Assembly (NCBI RefSeq): GCF_034652275.1
Contig: NZ_JAXIWG010000003.1
Coordinates: 1 to 64,000 of the forward strand
Direction of reading: 5' to 3'
DNA: 64,000 nt
Source of the DNA: Yoonia sp034652275
GTDB taxonomy: Bacteria; Pseudomonadota; Alphaproteobacteria; Rhodobacterales; Rhodobacteraceae
A model generated the notes under the pieces. The model was not told where the DNA came from. It did not search any database and worked only from the letters and a program-made list of their open reading frames with translations. The position numbers were made by a program, and so were the translations under genes. Positions 55,177-63,102 of the stretch are shown here, piece by piece; position 1 is the stretch's first letter, and each line of letters opens with the position of its first letter.

Positions 55177-55234
55177 GATAAAGCAAACCGCTGCCCTGCA
55201 AGGGGTTGCTTTATCGGGGAATGGGGGCTAAACG
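55177..55234 (+). promoter_or_regulatory. Promoter of rpmC segment with overlapping inverted repeat
   Basis: TTGCTT (55206-55211), 17-base spacer, TAAACG (55229-55234). The -35 lies in the right arm of a perfect 10-base inverted repeat GATAAAGCAA (55177-55186) / TTGCTTTATC (55206-55215). The repeat could be an operator. Confidence 0.6.
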
Positions 55235-55314
55235 GCGCACTTCTACCCCCACTCCATCGGGAATCGGGTAACGCTTTGCGCGGCCTGCCGATGATGTTGA
55301 AAAGGAAAAATGGC

Positions 55315-55521
55315 ATGGATGCCAAAGAACTGCGGGCGAAGTCGCCCGATCAGCTCCGTGACGAGCTGGTCAAACTGAAAAAAGAATCGTTCAACCTGCG
55401 CTTTCAGCAGGCCACTGGCCAGCTGGAAAACACTGCAGCGTTCCGTGCGGCACGTCGCAATGCGGCCCGCGTCAAAACCATTCTGAACGAAAAGGCCGCA
55501 GCTGCGGCTTCGGAGGCTTAA
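55315..55521 (+). CDS. rpmC: 50S ribosomal protein L29
   Basis: L29 (68 residues) is a small two-helix protein near the tunnel exit. It has MDAKELRAKSPDQLRDELVK and the family signature FNLRFQQATGQLEN. The ATG at 55315 follows AAAGGA; an ATG at 55310 is out of frame. It is the first gene of the third segment of the ribosomal cluster. Confidence 0.95.
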   Translation: MDAKELRAKSPDQLRDELVKLKKESFNLRFQQATGQLENTAAFRAARRNAARVKTILNEKAAAAASEA

Positions 55522-55525
55522 GAGA

Positions 55526-55756
55526 ATGCCTAAGCGTATCCTTCAAGGTGTTGTCACAAGCAACCAGAACGCCCAGACCGTGACCGTCCAGGTCGAGCGT
55601 CGCTTCAAGCACCCTTTGCTGCAGAAAACCGTCCGTAAGTCCAAGAAATACCGGGCTCACGACGAGAACAACGCCTTCAACGTCGGTGACACCGTCCGCA
55701 TTCAGGAATGTGCGCCGAAATCGAAAACCAAACGCTGGGAGGTTATTGCTTCTTAA
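55526..55756 (+). CDS. rpsQ: 30S ribosomal protein S17
   Basis: S17 (76 residues) is a primary 16S rRNA-binding OB-fold protein. It has MPKRILQGVVTSNQNAQTVT, VERRFKHPLLQKTVRKSKKY and GDTVRIQECAPKSKTKRWEV. It is four bases after rpmC. A 76-base spacer separates it from rplN, where the spc operon begins in E. coli. Confidence 0.96.
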   Translation: MPKRILQGVVTSNQNAQTVTVQVERRFKHPLLQKTVRKSKKYRAHDENNAFNVGDTVRIQECAPKSKTKRWEVIAS

Positions 55757-55832
55757 GCAGTAACACCCGGTTCAATGAAACCCTGGGGCGCCGGTCGGAA
55801 ATCGGCAACTCCCCAAAGGTCGGAGAAACCAA

Positions 55833-56201
55833 ATGATCCAGATGCAGACCAATCTGGATGTAGCTGACAACAGCGGCGCTCGCCGTGTTCAGTGCATCAA
55901 GGTTCTGGGTGGTTCTCACCGCCGTTACGCCAGTGTCGGTGACATTATCGTCGTATCGGTGAAAGAAGCCATCCCACGCGGTCGCGTGAAAAAAGGTGAC
56001 GTGCGTAAGGCCGTCGTCGTACGCACCGCCAAAGAAGTGTTCCGCGAAGATGGCACTGCCATCCGCTTTGACAGCAACGCTGCTGTCATCCTCAACAACA
56101 ACAACGAGCCTGTCGGCACCCGTATCTTCGGGCCAGTTGTTCGCGAGCTGCGCGCAAAGAACTTCATGAAAATCATCTCGCTCGCTCCGGAGGTGCTGTA
56201 A
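55833..56201 (+). CDS. rplN: 50S ribosomal protein L14
   Basis: L14 (122 residues) is at the subunit interface. MIQMQTNLDVADNSGARRVQ and the C-terminal RIFGPVVRELRAKNFMKIIS are diagnostic. GGTCGGAGAAACC precedes the ATG. It starts the classical spc operon order L14-L24-L5-S14-S8-L6-L18-S5-L30-L15-SecY. Confidence 0.97.
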   Translation: MIQMQTNLDVADNSGARRVQCIKVLGGSHRRYASVGDIIVVSVKEAIPRGRVKKGDVRKAVVVRTAKEVFREDGTAIRFDSNAAVILNNNNEPVGTRIFGPVVRELRAKNFMKIISLAPEVL

Positions 56202-56203
56202 CC

Positions 56204-56509
56204 ATGGCTGCGAAACTCCGCAAAGGCGATAACGTGATCGTTCTTGCCGGCAAAGACAAAGGGATGAAGGGCACGATTGCTGCCGTTGATCCAAAGTCCG
56301 GCAAAGCTGTTGTTGATGGTATCAACATGGCGATCCGTCACCAGAAGCAATCCCAGACGACCCAAGGTGGCCGCACGCCCAAGGCGATGCCGATCCAGCT
56401 GTCGAACCTGGCGATCGTTGACAAGAATGGCAAACCGACCCGCGTTGGTTTCCGCATCGAAGGCGAAAACAAAGTGCGTTTCGCCAAGACGACAGGGGAT
56501 GTGATCTGA
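56204..56509 (+). CDS. rplX: 50S ribosomal protein L24
   Basis: L24 (101 residues) initiates 50S assembly. It is a KOW protein, with KLRKGDNVIVLAGKDKGMKG at the start and GGRTPKAMPIQLSNLAIVD in the middle. The stop overlaps the rplE start (TGATG). Confidence 0.97.
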   Translation: MAAKLRKGDNVIVLAGKDKGMKGTIAAVDPKSGKAVVDGINMAIRHQKQSQTTQGGRTPKAMPIQLSNLAIVDKNGKPTRVGFRIEGENKVRFAKTTGDVI

Positions 56510-57072
56510 TGCTTGACGCTGCAAACTACACCCCCCGCCTGAAGGCCGACTATGTCTCCCGCATTCGCGCTGCGATGAAGGAAGAATTCGGCTACAAGAA
56601 CGACATGCAGATCCCGCGTCTGGACAAGATCGTCCTGAACATCGGCTGCGGCGCAGAAGCTGTCCGTGACAGCAAGAAAGCCAAATCCGCGCAGGAAGAC
56701 CTGACAACCATCGCCGGCCAGAAGGCGATGACCACGAAGGCCAAGAAATCGATCGCCGGTTTCCGCGTGCGTGAAGACATGCCACTTGGCGCGAAAGTCA
56801 CCCTGCGCGGTGACCGGATGTATGAATTCCTTGATCGCCTGATCACGGTTGCCATGCCCCGTATCCGCGACTTCCGTGGTGTCTCCGGCAAATCCTTCGA
56901 CGGTCGCGGCAACTATGCCACCGGCCTGAAGGAACATATCGTGTTCCCCGAAATCAACTTCGACAAGATCGATGAGATGTGGGGAATGGACATCGTTATC
57001 TGCACCACAGCGAACACTGACGCTGAAGCAAAGGCACTGTTGAAGCTCTTCAACATGCCATTCAACAGCTAA
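56509..57072 (+). CDS. rplE: 50S ribosomal protein L5
   Basis: L5 (187 residues) binds 5S rRNA and contacts P-site tRNA. It has IPRLDKIVLNIGCGAEAV, FRVREDMPLGAKVTLRGDRM and GRGNYATGLKEHIVFPEI. Length is normal. Confidence 0.97.
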   Translation: MLDAANYTPRLKADYVSRIRAAMKEEFGYKNDMQIPRLDKIVLNIGCGAEAVRDSKKAKSAQEDLTTIAGQKAMTTKAKKSIAGFRVREDMPLGAKVTLRGDRMYEFLDRLITVAMPRIRDFRGVSGKSFDGRGNYATGLKEHIVFPEINFDKIDEMWGMDIVICTTANTDAEAKALLKLFNMPFNS

Positions 57073-57092
57073 GCGTTAGGGAGATTTGACAA

Positions 57093-57398
57093 ATGGCTAA
57101 GAAATCCATGATCGAGCGCGAGAAAAAGCGCGAAAAGCTGGTGGCGCAATATGCTGTGAAGCGTGCAGCGCTGAAAGCAATCATCAACGACCAGTCCAAG
57201 CCGGTCGAAGAGCGCTTCAAGGCAACTTTGCAGCTTGCAAAACTGCCGCGCAATTCTTCGGCTGTGCGTCTGCACAACCGTTGCCAGCTCACCGGGCGTC
57301 CACACGCCTATTACCGCAAACTCAAGATCAGCCGGATCGCGCTGCGGAACCTTGGTTCCAATGGCGAAATCCCCGGCATGGTCAAGTCGAGCTGGTAA
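57093..57398 (+). CDS. rpsN: 30S ribosomal protein S14
   Basis: S14 (101 residues) is of the longer, zinc-free type, lacking the four-cysteine motif. It has MAKKSMIEREKKREKLVAQY and the conserved LPRNSSAVRLHNRCQLTGRP with the final segment YRKLKISRIALRNLG. It lies 20 bases after rplE and 12 before rpsH. Confidence 0.97.
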   Translation: MAKKSMIEREKKREKLVAQYAVKRAALKAIINDQSKPVEERFKATLQLAKLPRNSSAVRLHNRCQLTGRPHAYYRKLKISRIALRNLGSNGEIPGMVKSSW

Positions 57399-57410
57399 GG
57401 AGAATTTGAT

Positions 57411-57803
57411 ATGAACGATCCTATCGGTGATATGCTGACACGCATCCGCAACGGCCAGATGCGCGGCAAGGCTTCGGTGGAAACACCGGCGTCCAAGCTG
57501 CGTGCGCGCGTGCTGGATGTGATGGTCGCAGAAGGCTACATCCGCGGCTACGAAAAGAAGGACGGCAAAGACGGCCATCCTGCTTTCAACGTCGAACTGA
57601 AGTACTACGAAGGCACACCAGTCATTCGCGAAGTGAAGCGGGTCTCCAAGCCCGGTCGTCGCGTGTATCTGGGCGCCAATGACCTCCCATCCGTCCGTCA
57701 GGGCCTGGGTGTGTCGATTGTCTCCACCTCCAAGGGTGTGATGACGGACGCGAATGCACGGGCGGCCAAAATTGGCGGCGAAGTGCTTTGCACAGTGTTC
57801 TAA
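57411..57803 (+). CDS. rpsH: 30S ribosomal protein S8
   Basis: S8 (130 residues) binds the central domain of 16S rRNA and represses the spc operon in E. coli. It has MNDPIGDMLTRIRNGQMRGK, and the C-terminal SIVSTSKGVMTDANARAAKI contains the conserved RNA-binding STSKG. Complete. Confidence 0.97.
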   Translation: MNDPIGDMLTRIRNGQMRGKASVETPASKLRARVLDVMVAEGYIRGYEKKDGKDGHPAFNVELKYYEGTPVIREVKRVSKPGRRVYLGANDLPSVRQGLGVSIVSTSKGVMTDANARAAKIGGEVLCTVF

Positions 57804-57812
57804 GGGGAAAAC

Positions 57813-58346
57813 ATGTCTCGTATTGGTAAAAAACCGGTTGAGCTGCCCTCTGGCGTCACTGCGTCGGTGTCCGGTCAAACCGTGGAAGTCAAAGGCCCGA
57901 AGGGCACCCGCACCTTCAAGGCGACTGACGACGTGACCATCACTGTTGATGGCAACATCGTCACCGTCAAACCACGCGGCACGTCCAAGCGGGCGCGCCA
58001 GCAGTGGGGCATGTCGCGCAGCCAGGTCGAAAACCTGGTGACCGGCGTGACCACCGGTTTCAAGAAAGAGCTTGAGATCAGCGGTGTGGGTTATCGTGCC
58101 ACGATGCAGGGCGATGTCCTGAAACTGGCATTGGGCTATAGCCATGATGTGAATTTCGAAGTGCCGGCAGGGGTCACCGTGACTGCGCCCAAGCAGACCG
58201 AAATCATCGTGGAAGGGATCGACCAGCAGCTTGTTGGCCAGGTCGCGGCGAATATCCGTGAATGGCGCAAACCCGAGCCTTACAAAGGCAAGGGCATCAA
58301 GTACAAAGGCGAATTCATCTTCCGCAAAGAAGGCAAGAAGAAGTAA
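57813..58346 (+). CDS. rplF: 50S ribosomal protein L6
   Basis: L6 (177 residues) binds near the sarcin-ricin loop. It has MSRIGKKPVELPSGVTASVS and ending KPEPYKGKGIKYKGEFIFRK, the family signature PYKGKGI. Complete; 11 bases before rplR. Confidence 0.97.
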   Translation: MSRIGKKPVELPSGVTASVSGQTVEVKGPKGTRTFKATDDVTITVDGNIVTVKPRGTSKRARQQWGMSRSQVENLVTGVTTGFKKELEISGVGYRATMQGDVLKLALGYSHDVNFEVPAGVTVTAPKQTEIIVEGIDQQLVGQVAANIREWRKPEPYKGKGIKYKGEFIFRKEGKKK

Positions 58347-58357
58347 GGAACGCACAA

Positions 58358-58723
58358 ATGGCAAACAGCAAAAGAACACTGTTTCTGAAGCGCCGTATGC
58401 GCGTTCGGAACAAACTGCGGGGCGTAACAGCCAACCAGGGGCGTGCGCGTCTTTCGGTACACCGCAGCAACAAGAACATCAGCGTCCAGCTGATCGACGA
58501 TGTGAACGGTGTGACGCTTGCGTCGGCATCGACACTCGAAAAGGATCTGGGCGTTGTCGGCAAGAACAATGTCGAAGCCGCTGCCAAGGTCGGTGCTGCA
58601 ATCGCAGAACGCGCCAAGGCTGCCGGGATCGAACAGGCCTATTTCGACCGTGGCGGTTTTCTGTTCCACGGCAAGATCAAGGCCCTTGCTGATGCGGCCC
58701 GCGAAGGCGGGTTGAAAATCTAA
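58358..58723 (+). CDS. rplR: 50S ribosomal protein L18
   Basis: L18 (121 residues) binds 5S rRNA with L5 and L25. It has RRMRVRNKLRGVTANQGRAR, LSVHRSNKNISVQLIDD, and ending FDRGGFLFHGKIKALADAAR. The ATG at 58358 is the family start; the open frame running further upstream lies within rplF. A palindromic repeat begins one base after its stop. Confidence 0.96.
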   Translation: MANSKRTLFLKRRMRVRNKLRGVTANQGRARLSVHRSNKNISVQLIDDVNGVTLASASTLEKDLGVVGKNNVEAAAKVGAAIAERAKAAGIEQAYFDRGGFLFHGKIKALADAAREGGLKI

Positions 58724-58724
58724 T

Positions 58725-58753
58725 GTAGCGGTGCGCAGGAATGCGCACCCTAC
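58725..58753 (+). repeat. GTAG...CTAC palindrome between rplR and rpsE
   Basis: GTAG, a bulged C, then GGTGCGCA, loop GGAA, TGCGCACC and CTAC: a 12-base-pair stem with one bulge. It starts one base after the rplR stop. It is followed by GTAGGATGTG and, at 58769-58780, by an inverted piece of the CGAGCC repeat. Confidence 0.7.
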
Positions 58754-58848
58754 CAGCACTGTAGGATGTGCCTCCGGCGCAGCCTCGATGATCCGGCTTC
58801 GACCGCGATTGGACAACGCCCTCGGGCAAGAAGATAAGGACGCCAGCT

Positions 58849-59433
58849 ATGGCAGAACGTGACAACAACCGGGGTGGCAACCGTCGCCCCCGCGAAGAAC
58901 AAGCACCCGAGTTTGCCGACCGCCTGGTCGCCATCAACCGCGTGTCCAAGACCGTCAAAGGTGGTAAGCGGTTCGGCTTTGCCGCGCTTGTCGTCGTCGG
59001 TGACCAGAAGGGCCGCGTCGGTTTCGGCAAAGGTAAAGCCAAGGAAGTCCCCGAGGCGATCCGCAAGGCGACCGAACAGGCGAAACGCCAGATGATCCGC
59101 GTCGCCCTGCGTGACGGCCGCACCCTGCACCACGATATCGAAGGCCGCCATGGCGCCGGTCGCGTCGTGATGCGCACAGCGCCCGCTGGTACCGGCATCA
59201 TCGCCGGTGGTCCAATGCGCGCCGTGTTCGAGATGCTGGGCGTGCAGGACGTCGTGTCCAAATCGATCGGTTCGCAGAACCCTTACAACATGATCCGTGC
59301 CACGATGGACGGCCTGCAAAAAGAGCAGTCGCCGCGCAACGTGGCCCAGCGTCGCGGCAAGAAAGTCGCTGACATTCTGCCCAAGCGGGAAGATGCAGCC
59401 GACACATCCGCACAAGTCGCCGAGGAGGCTTAA
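58849..59433 (+). CDS. rpsE: 30S ribosomal protein S5
   Basis: S5 (194 residues) lines the mRNA path. The N-terminal double-stranded RNA-binding fold has RLVAINRVSKTVKGGKRFGF, and the C-terminal part has VMRTAPAGTGIIAGGPMRAV and NPYNMIRATMDGLQ. It has a polar extension of about 20 residues at the start (RDNNRGGNRRPREEQ), usual in alphaproteobacteria. Confidence 0.97.
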   Translation: MAERDNNRGGNRRPREEQAPEFADRLVAINRVSKTVKGGKRFGFAALVVVGDQKGRVGFGKGKAKEVPEAIRKATEQAKRQMIRVALRDGRTLHHDIEGRHGAGRVVMRTAPAGTGIIAGGPMRAVFEMLGVQDVVSKSIGSQNPYNMIRATMDGLQKEQSPRNVAQRRGKKVADILPKREDAADTSAQVAEEA

Positions 59434-59436
59434 ACC

Positions 59437-59625
59437 ATGGCAAAAACGATCGTCGTCAAGCAGATCGGTTCCCCGATCCGCCGCCCCGAGAAACAGCGTG
59501 CTACGCTGATCGGTCTGGGCTTGAACAAGATGAACCGTACCCGCGAGCTGGAAGATACACCTTCCGTGCGCGGCATGGTCAACAGCATCCCCCACCTCGT
59601 CGAGATCATCGAAGAGCGCGGGTAA
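59437..59625 (+). CDS. rpmD: 50S ribosomal protein L30
   Basis: L30 (62 residues) is a small 50S protein. It has IVVKQIGSPIRRPEKQRATL, then IGLGLNKMNRTRELEDTPSV with the LGLxKMNR signature, and an ending MVNSIPHLVEII. Three bases after rpsE. A terminator follows. Confidence 0.96.
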   Translation: MAKTIVVKQIGSPIRRPEKQRATLIGLGLNKMNRTRELEDTPSVRGMVNSIPHLVEIIEERG

Positions 59626-59667
59626 GAGGCAGATTGGGTGGACCACGATCCACCTGACGAAATTCAA

Positions 59668-59700
59668 AACGCCCTCGGGAAACCGGGGGCGTTCTTGTCT
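59668..59700 (+). terminator. Terminator after rpmD
   Basis: Arms AACGCCCTCGG (59668-59678) and CCGGGGGCGTT (59683-59693) with a GAAA loop and a CTTGTCTTT tail. One G-U pair. A smaller GGTGGA/TCCACC hairpin lies at 59637-59654. Confidence 0.8.
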
Positions 59701-59720
59701 TTGTGCATGCTTTCCGAGGC

Positions 59721-60119
59721 CTAACCGCAGATCGTTCCGTCCGTGTCGCTATACCTGACGCCGATCTGTACCGGGCGTCCGTTGCGCAGGCAGACCTCGA
59801 CGTCGAGCTGGATCACGGCACCAAAGGCGAGCAGGGCTTCAATCTCGGCGTCGCGGGTGCCGGGGCTATAAATGGTCTGCATGCGCGCGCGGGTCTGGTA
59901 ATCGGCGAAGAACGGGTCCGTTTCGTCGCCGCTCTGGCGGATATCGAAACGGTGATAATTCGCGCGGTCCTGCTGCAGGATCGCCGCCAGATTATCCAGA
60001 CGTTCGCCGCTGGAATTCACCATGTCCTCGGCGACGATCTCGGCCTGATAGCGAAAGCTTCCATCGCTCTGGACGGCGGATGTCGCCAGCCCCACCGATA
60101 TCAGCATGGTGCCGATCAT
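59721..60119 (-). CDS. Small secreted protein of unknown function
   Basis: This 132-residue protein has a short hydrophobic N terminus (MIGTMLISVGLATSAVQSD) that is probably a signal peptide. The mature part is mixed alpha/beta with two cysteines near the end (VEVCLRNG and TICG) that could form a disulfide. I do not recognise a family. No strong ribosome-binding site is visible. It is inserted in reverse orientation between rpmD and rplO. Confidence 0.6.
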   Translation of the reverse strand: MIGTMLISVGLATSAVQSDGSFRYQAEIVAEDMVNSSGERLDNLAAILQQDRANYHRFDIRQSGDETDPFFADYQTRARMQTIYSPGTRDAEIEALLAFGAVIQLDVEVCLRNGRPVQIGVRYSDTDGTICG

Positions 60120-60264
60120 TGTGTGTCACCGCTGCGTCGAAGAAAGAATTCCGTATTCATCATGCGTCAGATCATAGCGCCTTTGCCTTGCTTGTGAAGT
60201 CATGCCACATTTTGTTGAATGCCTCTGCTGGTCGGCCCCGACGCGCATTCCTGTGCGAGCTTTC

Positions 60265-60293
60265 TTGACCTGCCCCGAACCCCCGTTTATACG
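60265..60293 (+). promoter_or_regulatory. Promoter of rplO-secY-adk
   Basis: TTGACC (60265-60270), 17-base spacer, TATACG (60288-60293). The predicted start, about 60300, coincides with a hairpin AGTCGG (60299-60304)/CCGACT (60315-60320) at the very 5' end of the mRNA. Confidence 0.78.
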
Positions 60294-60386
60294 CCGCAAG
60301 TCGGCACCTTCGGTCCGACTCGATTGTAACGCCGTGTTTGGCCACTCCCGTCGCTGGGGGCCAGTTCCGGCAAAAGGAGAAGCGAC

Positions 60387-60860
60387 ATGAAACTGAATGA
60401 ACTTTCCGACAACCCAGGCGCCACCCAGCGTAAGAAGCGCATTGGCCGTGGTCCCGGTTCCGGCATGGGTAAGACCGGTGGCCGTGGTATCAAGGGTCAG
60501 AAATCCCGCTCGGGTGTGGCGATCAAGGGCTACGAAGGCGGCCAGATGCCTTTGTACCAGCGTCTGCCAAAGCGCGGCTTCAACAAGCCGAACCGCAAGG
60601 CATTCTCGGTCGTCAATCTGGGCCTGATCCAGAAATTCATCGACGAAGGCAAGATCGACATCAAGGCAGACATCACCGAAGACGCGCTGATCGCGTCCGG
60701 TCTGGTCCGTCGCAAGAAAGACGGTATCCGCGTTCTGGCAAAGGGTGAATTCACCTCCAAAGCCACGATCAGCGTGACCGGCGCGTCGCAGGGTGCTGTC
60801 GATGCCGTCGCCAAGGCTGGCGGATCACTGACCGTCAAGACATCGGCAGCGGCTGAGTAA
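60387..60860 (+). CDS. rplO: 50S ribosomal protein L15
   Basis: L15 (157 residues) is a late assembly protein of the 50S subunit. It has MKLNELSDNPGATQRKKRIG, the glycine-rich GRGPGSGMGKTGGRGIKGQK, and EGGQMPLYQRLPKRGF. The C-terminal domain VTGASQGAVDAVAKAGGSL is typical. AAAAGGAGAAGCGAC precedes the ATG. A hairpin lies between it and secY. Confidence 0.96.
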   Translation: MKLNELSDNPGATQRKKRIGRGPGSGMGKTGGRGIKGQKSRSGVAIKGYEGGQMPLYQRLPKRGFNKPNRKAFSVVNLGLIQKFIDEGKIDIKADITEDALIASGLVRRKKDGIRVLAKGEFTSKATISVTGASQGAVDAVAKAGGSLTVKTSAAAE

Positions 60861-60910
60861 GACCTTGTGAGCGGCGACACCGTCGCTTAGATGATCTTGC
60901 AAGTTTTCCC

Positions 60911-60946
60911 AAACGCCGCTGATCGGGGAACCGTTCAGCGGCGTTT
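60911..60946 (+). promoter_or_regulatory. Hairpin between rplO and secY
   Basis: Perfect 12-base arms AAACGCCGCTGA and TCAGCGGCGTTT with a 12-base loop and only three T. It is probably a partial terminator or processing site, since secY starts 20 bases later without a visible promoter. Confidence 0.55.
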
Positions 60947-60965
60947 ATCATGAAAAGAGACCCAC

Positions 60966-62327
60966 ATGGCTTCTGCAGCAGAGCAAATGGCAGCCAACGT
61001 CAGTTGGAGCGCCTTCGGCAAAGCAACTGAACTGCGCCAACGCATCTTTTTCACGATTGGTCTATTGATGATCTATCGTCTGGGCACCTTCATCCCGGTC
61101 CCCGGGATCGACGGCATTGCCCTGCAGCAATTCATGGAAGACGCGCAGGCGGGGATCGGTGGTATCCTGTCGATGTTCACCGGCGGTGCACTGTCGCGGA
61201 TGGCGATTTTTACGCTGGGCATCATGCCGTACATTTCAGCCTCGATCGTCATGCAGTTGCTGGGCGCGATGTGGGAGCCGCTCAAGAACCTCAAGAAAGA
61301 GGGCGAGGCAGGCCGCCGCAAGCTGAACCAATACACCCGCTACGGCACGGTCGTGCTGGCGACGGCGCAGGCCTATGGCCTTGCCATCAGCCTCGAGGCG
61401 GGCGGTCTGGCCTCTGACCCCGGTTTCTTTTTCCGCGCCTCCTGCGTGATCACCATTGTTGGTGGCACGATGTTCCTGATGTGGCTTGGTGAACAGATCA
61501 CCGCGCGCGGCATCGGCAACGGTATTTCGTTGATCATCTTTGTCGGCATCATCGCGGAAATCCCATCTGCCTTGGCGCAGTTCCTTAGCCAAGGTCGCAC
61601 CGGTGCGATCAGCCCCTTCGTGATCGTCGGGATTCTGCTGATGGTGCTTGTGGTGTTGACCTTCGTGGTGTTCATGGAACGCTCGCTGCGCAAGATCCAC
61701 ATCCAGTATCCCCGCCAGCAGCGCGGCATGAAGATCTATGACGGGTCGTCCAGCCATCTGCCGATCAAGGTGAACCCTGCCGGTGTGATCCCTGCGATCT
61801 TTGCCTCGGCGCTGCTGCTGTTGCCGACGACGATCAGCACGTTCAGTGGCGGGTCCAGCGGGCCTGTCATGTCCACCATTCTGGCGCTCTTCGGCCCTGG
61901 CCAGCCGCTCTACCTGATCTTCTTTGGCGGCATGATCATTTTCTTCACCTATTTCTACACCCGTGAAGTCGCCTTCAAGACCGAGGATGTGGCCGAGAAC
62001 CTCAAGAACCAGAACGGGTTTATCCCCGGCATTCGCCCCGGTAAACGGACCGAGGAATATCTCGACTATGTGCTGACGCGTATTCTGGTGCTGGGGTCGG
62101 GTTATCTGGCGCTGGTGGCCCTGCTGCCGGAAATCATCCGCGCGGAACTGTCGATCCCGTTCTATTTCGGCGGTACATCCGTGCTGATTATCGTGTCGGT
62201 GGGGATGGATACGATCCAGCAGGTGCAGTCGCATCTGGTTGCTCACCAGTATGAAGGCCTGATCGAAAAATCGCAGCTGCGCGGCAAACGCAGCACGACC
62301 AAGAAAAAAGGCCCGTCGCGGCGATGA
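60966..62327 (+). CDS. secY: Preprotein translocase subunit SecY
   Basis: SecY (453 residues) is the ten-helix channel of the Sec translocon. It has the plug and signature region YRLGTFIPVPGIDG, GALSRMAIFTLGIMPYISAS, and TYFYTREVAFKTEDVAENLK with GGFIPGIRPGKRTEEYL-like NQNGFIPGIRPGKRTEEYLD in the cytoplasmic loop that binds SecA and the ribosome. The stop overlaps the adk start (ATGA). SecE is encoded at 25605. Confidence 0.97.
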   Translation: MASAAEQMAANVSWSAFGKATELRQRIFFTIGLLMIYRLGTFIPVPGIDGIALQQFMEDAQAGIGGILSMFTGGALSRMAIFTLGIMPYISASIVMQLLGAMWEPLKNLKKEGEAGRRKLNQYTRYGTVVLATAQAYGLAISLEAGGLASDPGFFFRASCVITIVGGTMFLMWLGEQITARGIGNGISLIIFVGIIAEIPSALAQFLSQGRTGAISPFVIVGILLMVLVVLTFVVFMERSLRKIHIQYPRQQRGMKIYDGSSSHLPIKVNPAGVIPAIFASALLLLPTTISTFSGGSSGPVMSTILALFGPGQPLYLIFFGGMIIFFTYFYTREVAFKTEDVAENLKNQNGFIPGIRPGKRTEEYLDYVLTRILVLGSGYLALVALLPEIIRAELSIPFYFGGTSVLIIVSVGMDTIQQVQSHLVAHQYEGLIEKSQLRGKRSTTKKKGPSRR

Positions 62328-62902
62328 ATATCATTCTACTTGGACCACCGGGCGCTGGCAAAGGGACACAGGCCCGCAAGCTGGTAGAAGATCGCAACAT
62401 GATCCAGCTCAGCACCGGCGACATGCTGCGTGCTGCGCGGACCAGCGGCACCGCGATGGGTAAAACCGTCGCCGCCGTCATGGACCGCGGCGAACTGGTC
62501 ACGGACGAGATCGTGATCGGCCTGATCCGCGAACAGCTCGAGGCGGGCGGCGATCATGGCGGTTTCATCTTCGACGGCTTTCCGCGCACGCTTGGGCAGG
62601 CTGACGCCTTGGGTGATCTGCTTGCCGAAATGGGCCAGAGCCTTGATCATGTGATCGAATTGCAGGTCAACGACGATGTGCTGGTCGAACGTGTGCTGGG
62701 CCGCGCCGCCGAAACGGTTGCATCCGGTGGGCAAGCCCGTGCCGATGATAACGCCGAAAGCCTGCGGACTCGTCTTTTGGCCTATTACAAGCAGACCAGC
62801 CCGCTGATCGGTTATTACCATGCCAAAGGCGATCTTGTATCGCTCGATGGGTTGGCCAGCGTGGATGACGTTGCCGACAGCATCGCCAAGGTCCTTGGCT
62901 AA
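62324..62902 (+). CDS. adk: Adenylate kinase
   Basis: Adenylate kinase (192 residues) interconverts ATP + AMP and 2 ADP. It has the P-loop GPPGAGKGTQ (residues 7-16), QLSTGDMLRAA and FDGFPRTLGQADAL with the AMP-binding Arg. The region after residue 120 is short: the ~27-residue LID insertion with its zinc or hydrogen-bond motif is missing, so this is a short-LID form, known in some alphaproteobacteria. It is coupled to secY, as in many spc operons. Confidence 0.95.
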   Translation: MNIILLGPPGAGKGTQARKLVEDRNMIQLSTGDMLRAARTSGTAMGKTVAAVMDRGELVTDEIVIGLIREQLEAGGDHGGFIFDGFPRTLGQADALGDLLAEMGQSLDHVIELQVNDDVLVERVLGRAAETVASGGQARADDNAESLRTRLLAYYKQTSPLIGYYHAKGDLVSLDGLASVDDVADSIAKVLG

Positions 62903-62916
62903 CCGCTTGCGGTCTA

Positions 62917-62945
62917 TTGACGCTGCGGGCGTTGCCCCCTAAACA
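62917..62945 (+). promoter_or_regulatory. Promoter of rpsM (alpha operon)
   Basis: TTGACG (62917-62922), 17-base spacer, TAAACA (62940-62945). The leader of about 150 bases contains hairpins AGCCCGG/CCGGGCT (63021-63045) and GGGTC/GACCC (63061-63080). Confidence 0.72.
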
Positions 62946-63102
62946 GCGCCATCCCGCAAGGGAATCAATGCGCAGGTGCGGGGTCGCACCCTTCATCCTG
63001 CGGCTTACCTGATATGACGCAGCCCGGTGCCGTATGGTCCGGGCTTCCGTTGTGAAAAAAGGGTCTGGCATCACGGACCCGCAACGAAAAGGAATTGCAC
63101 AC

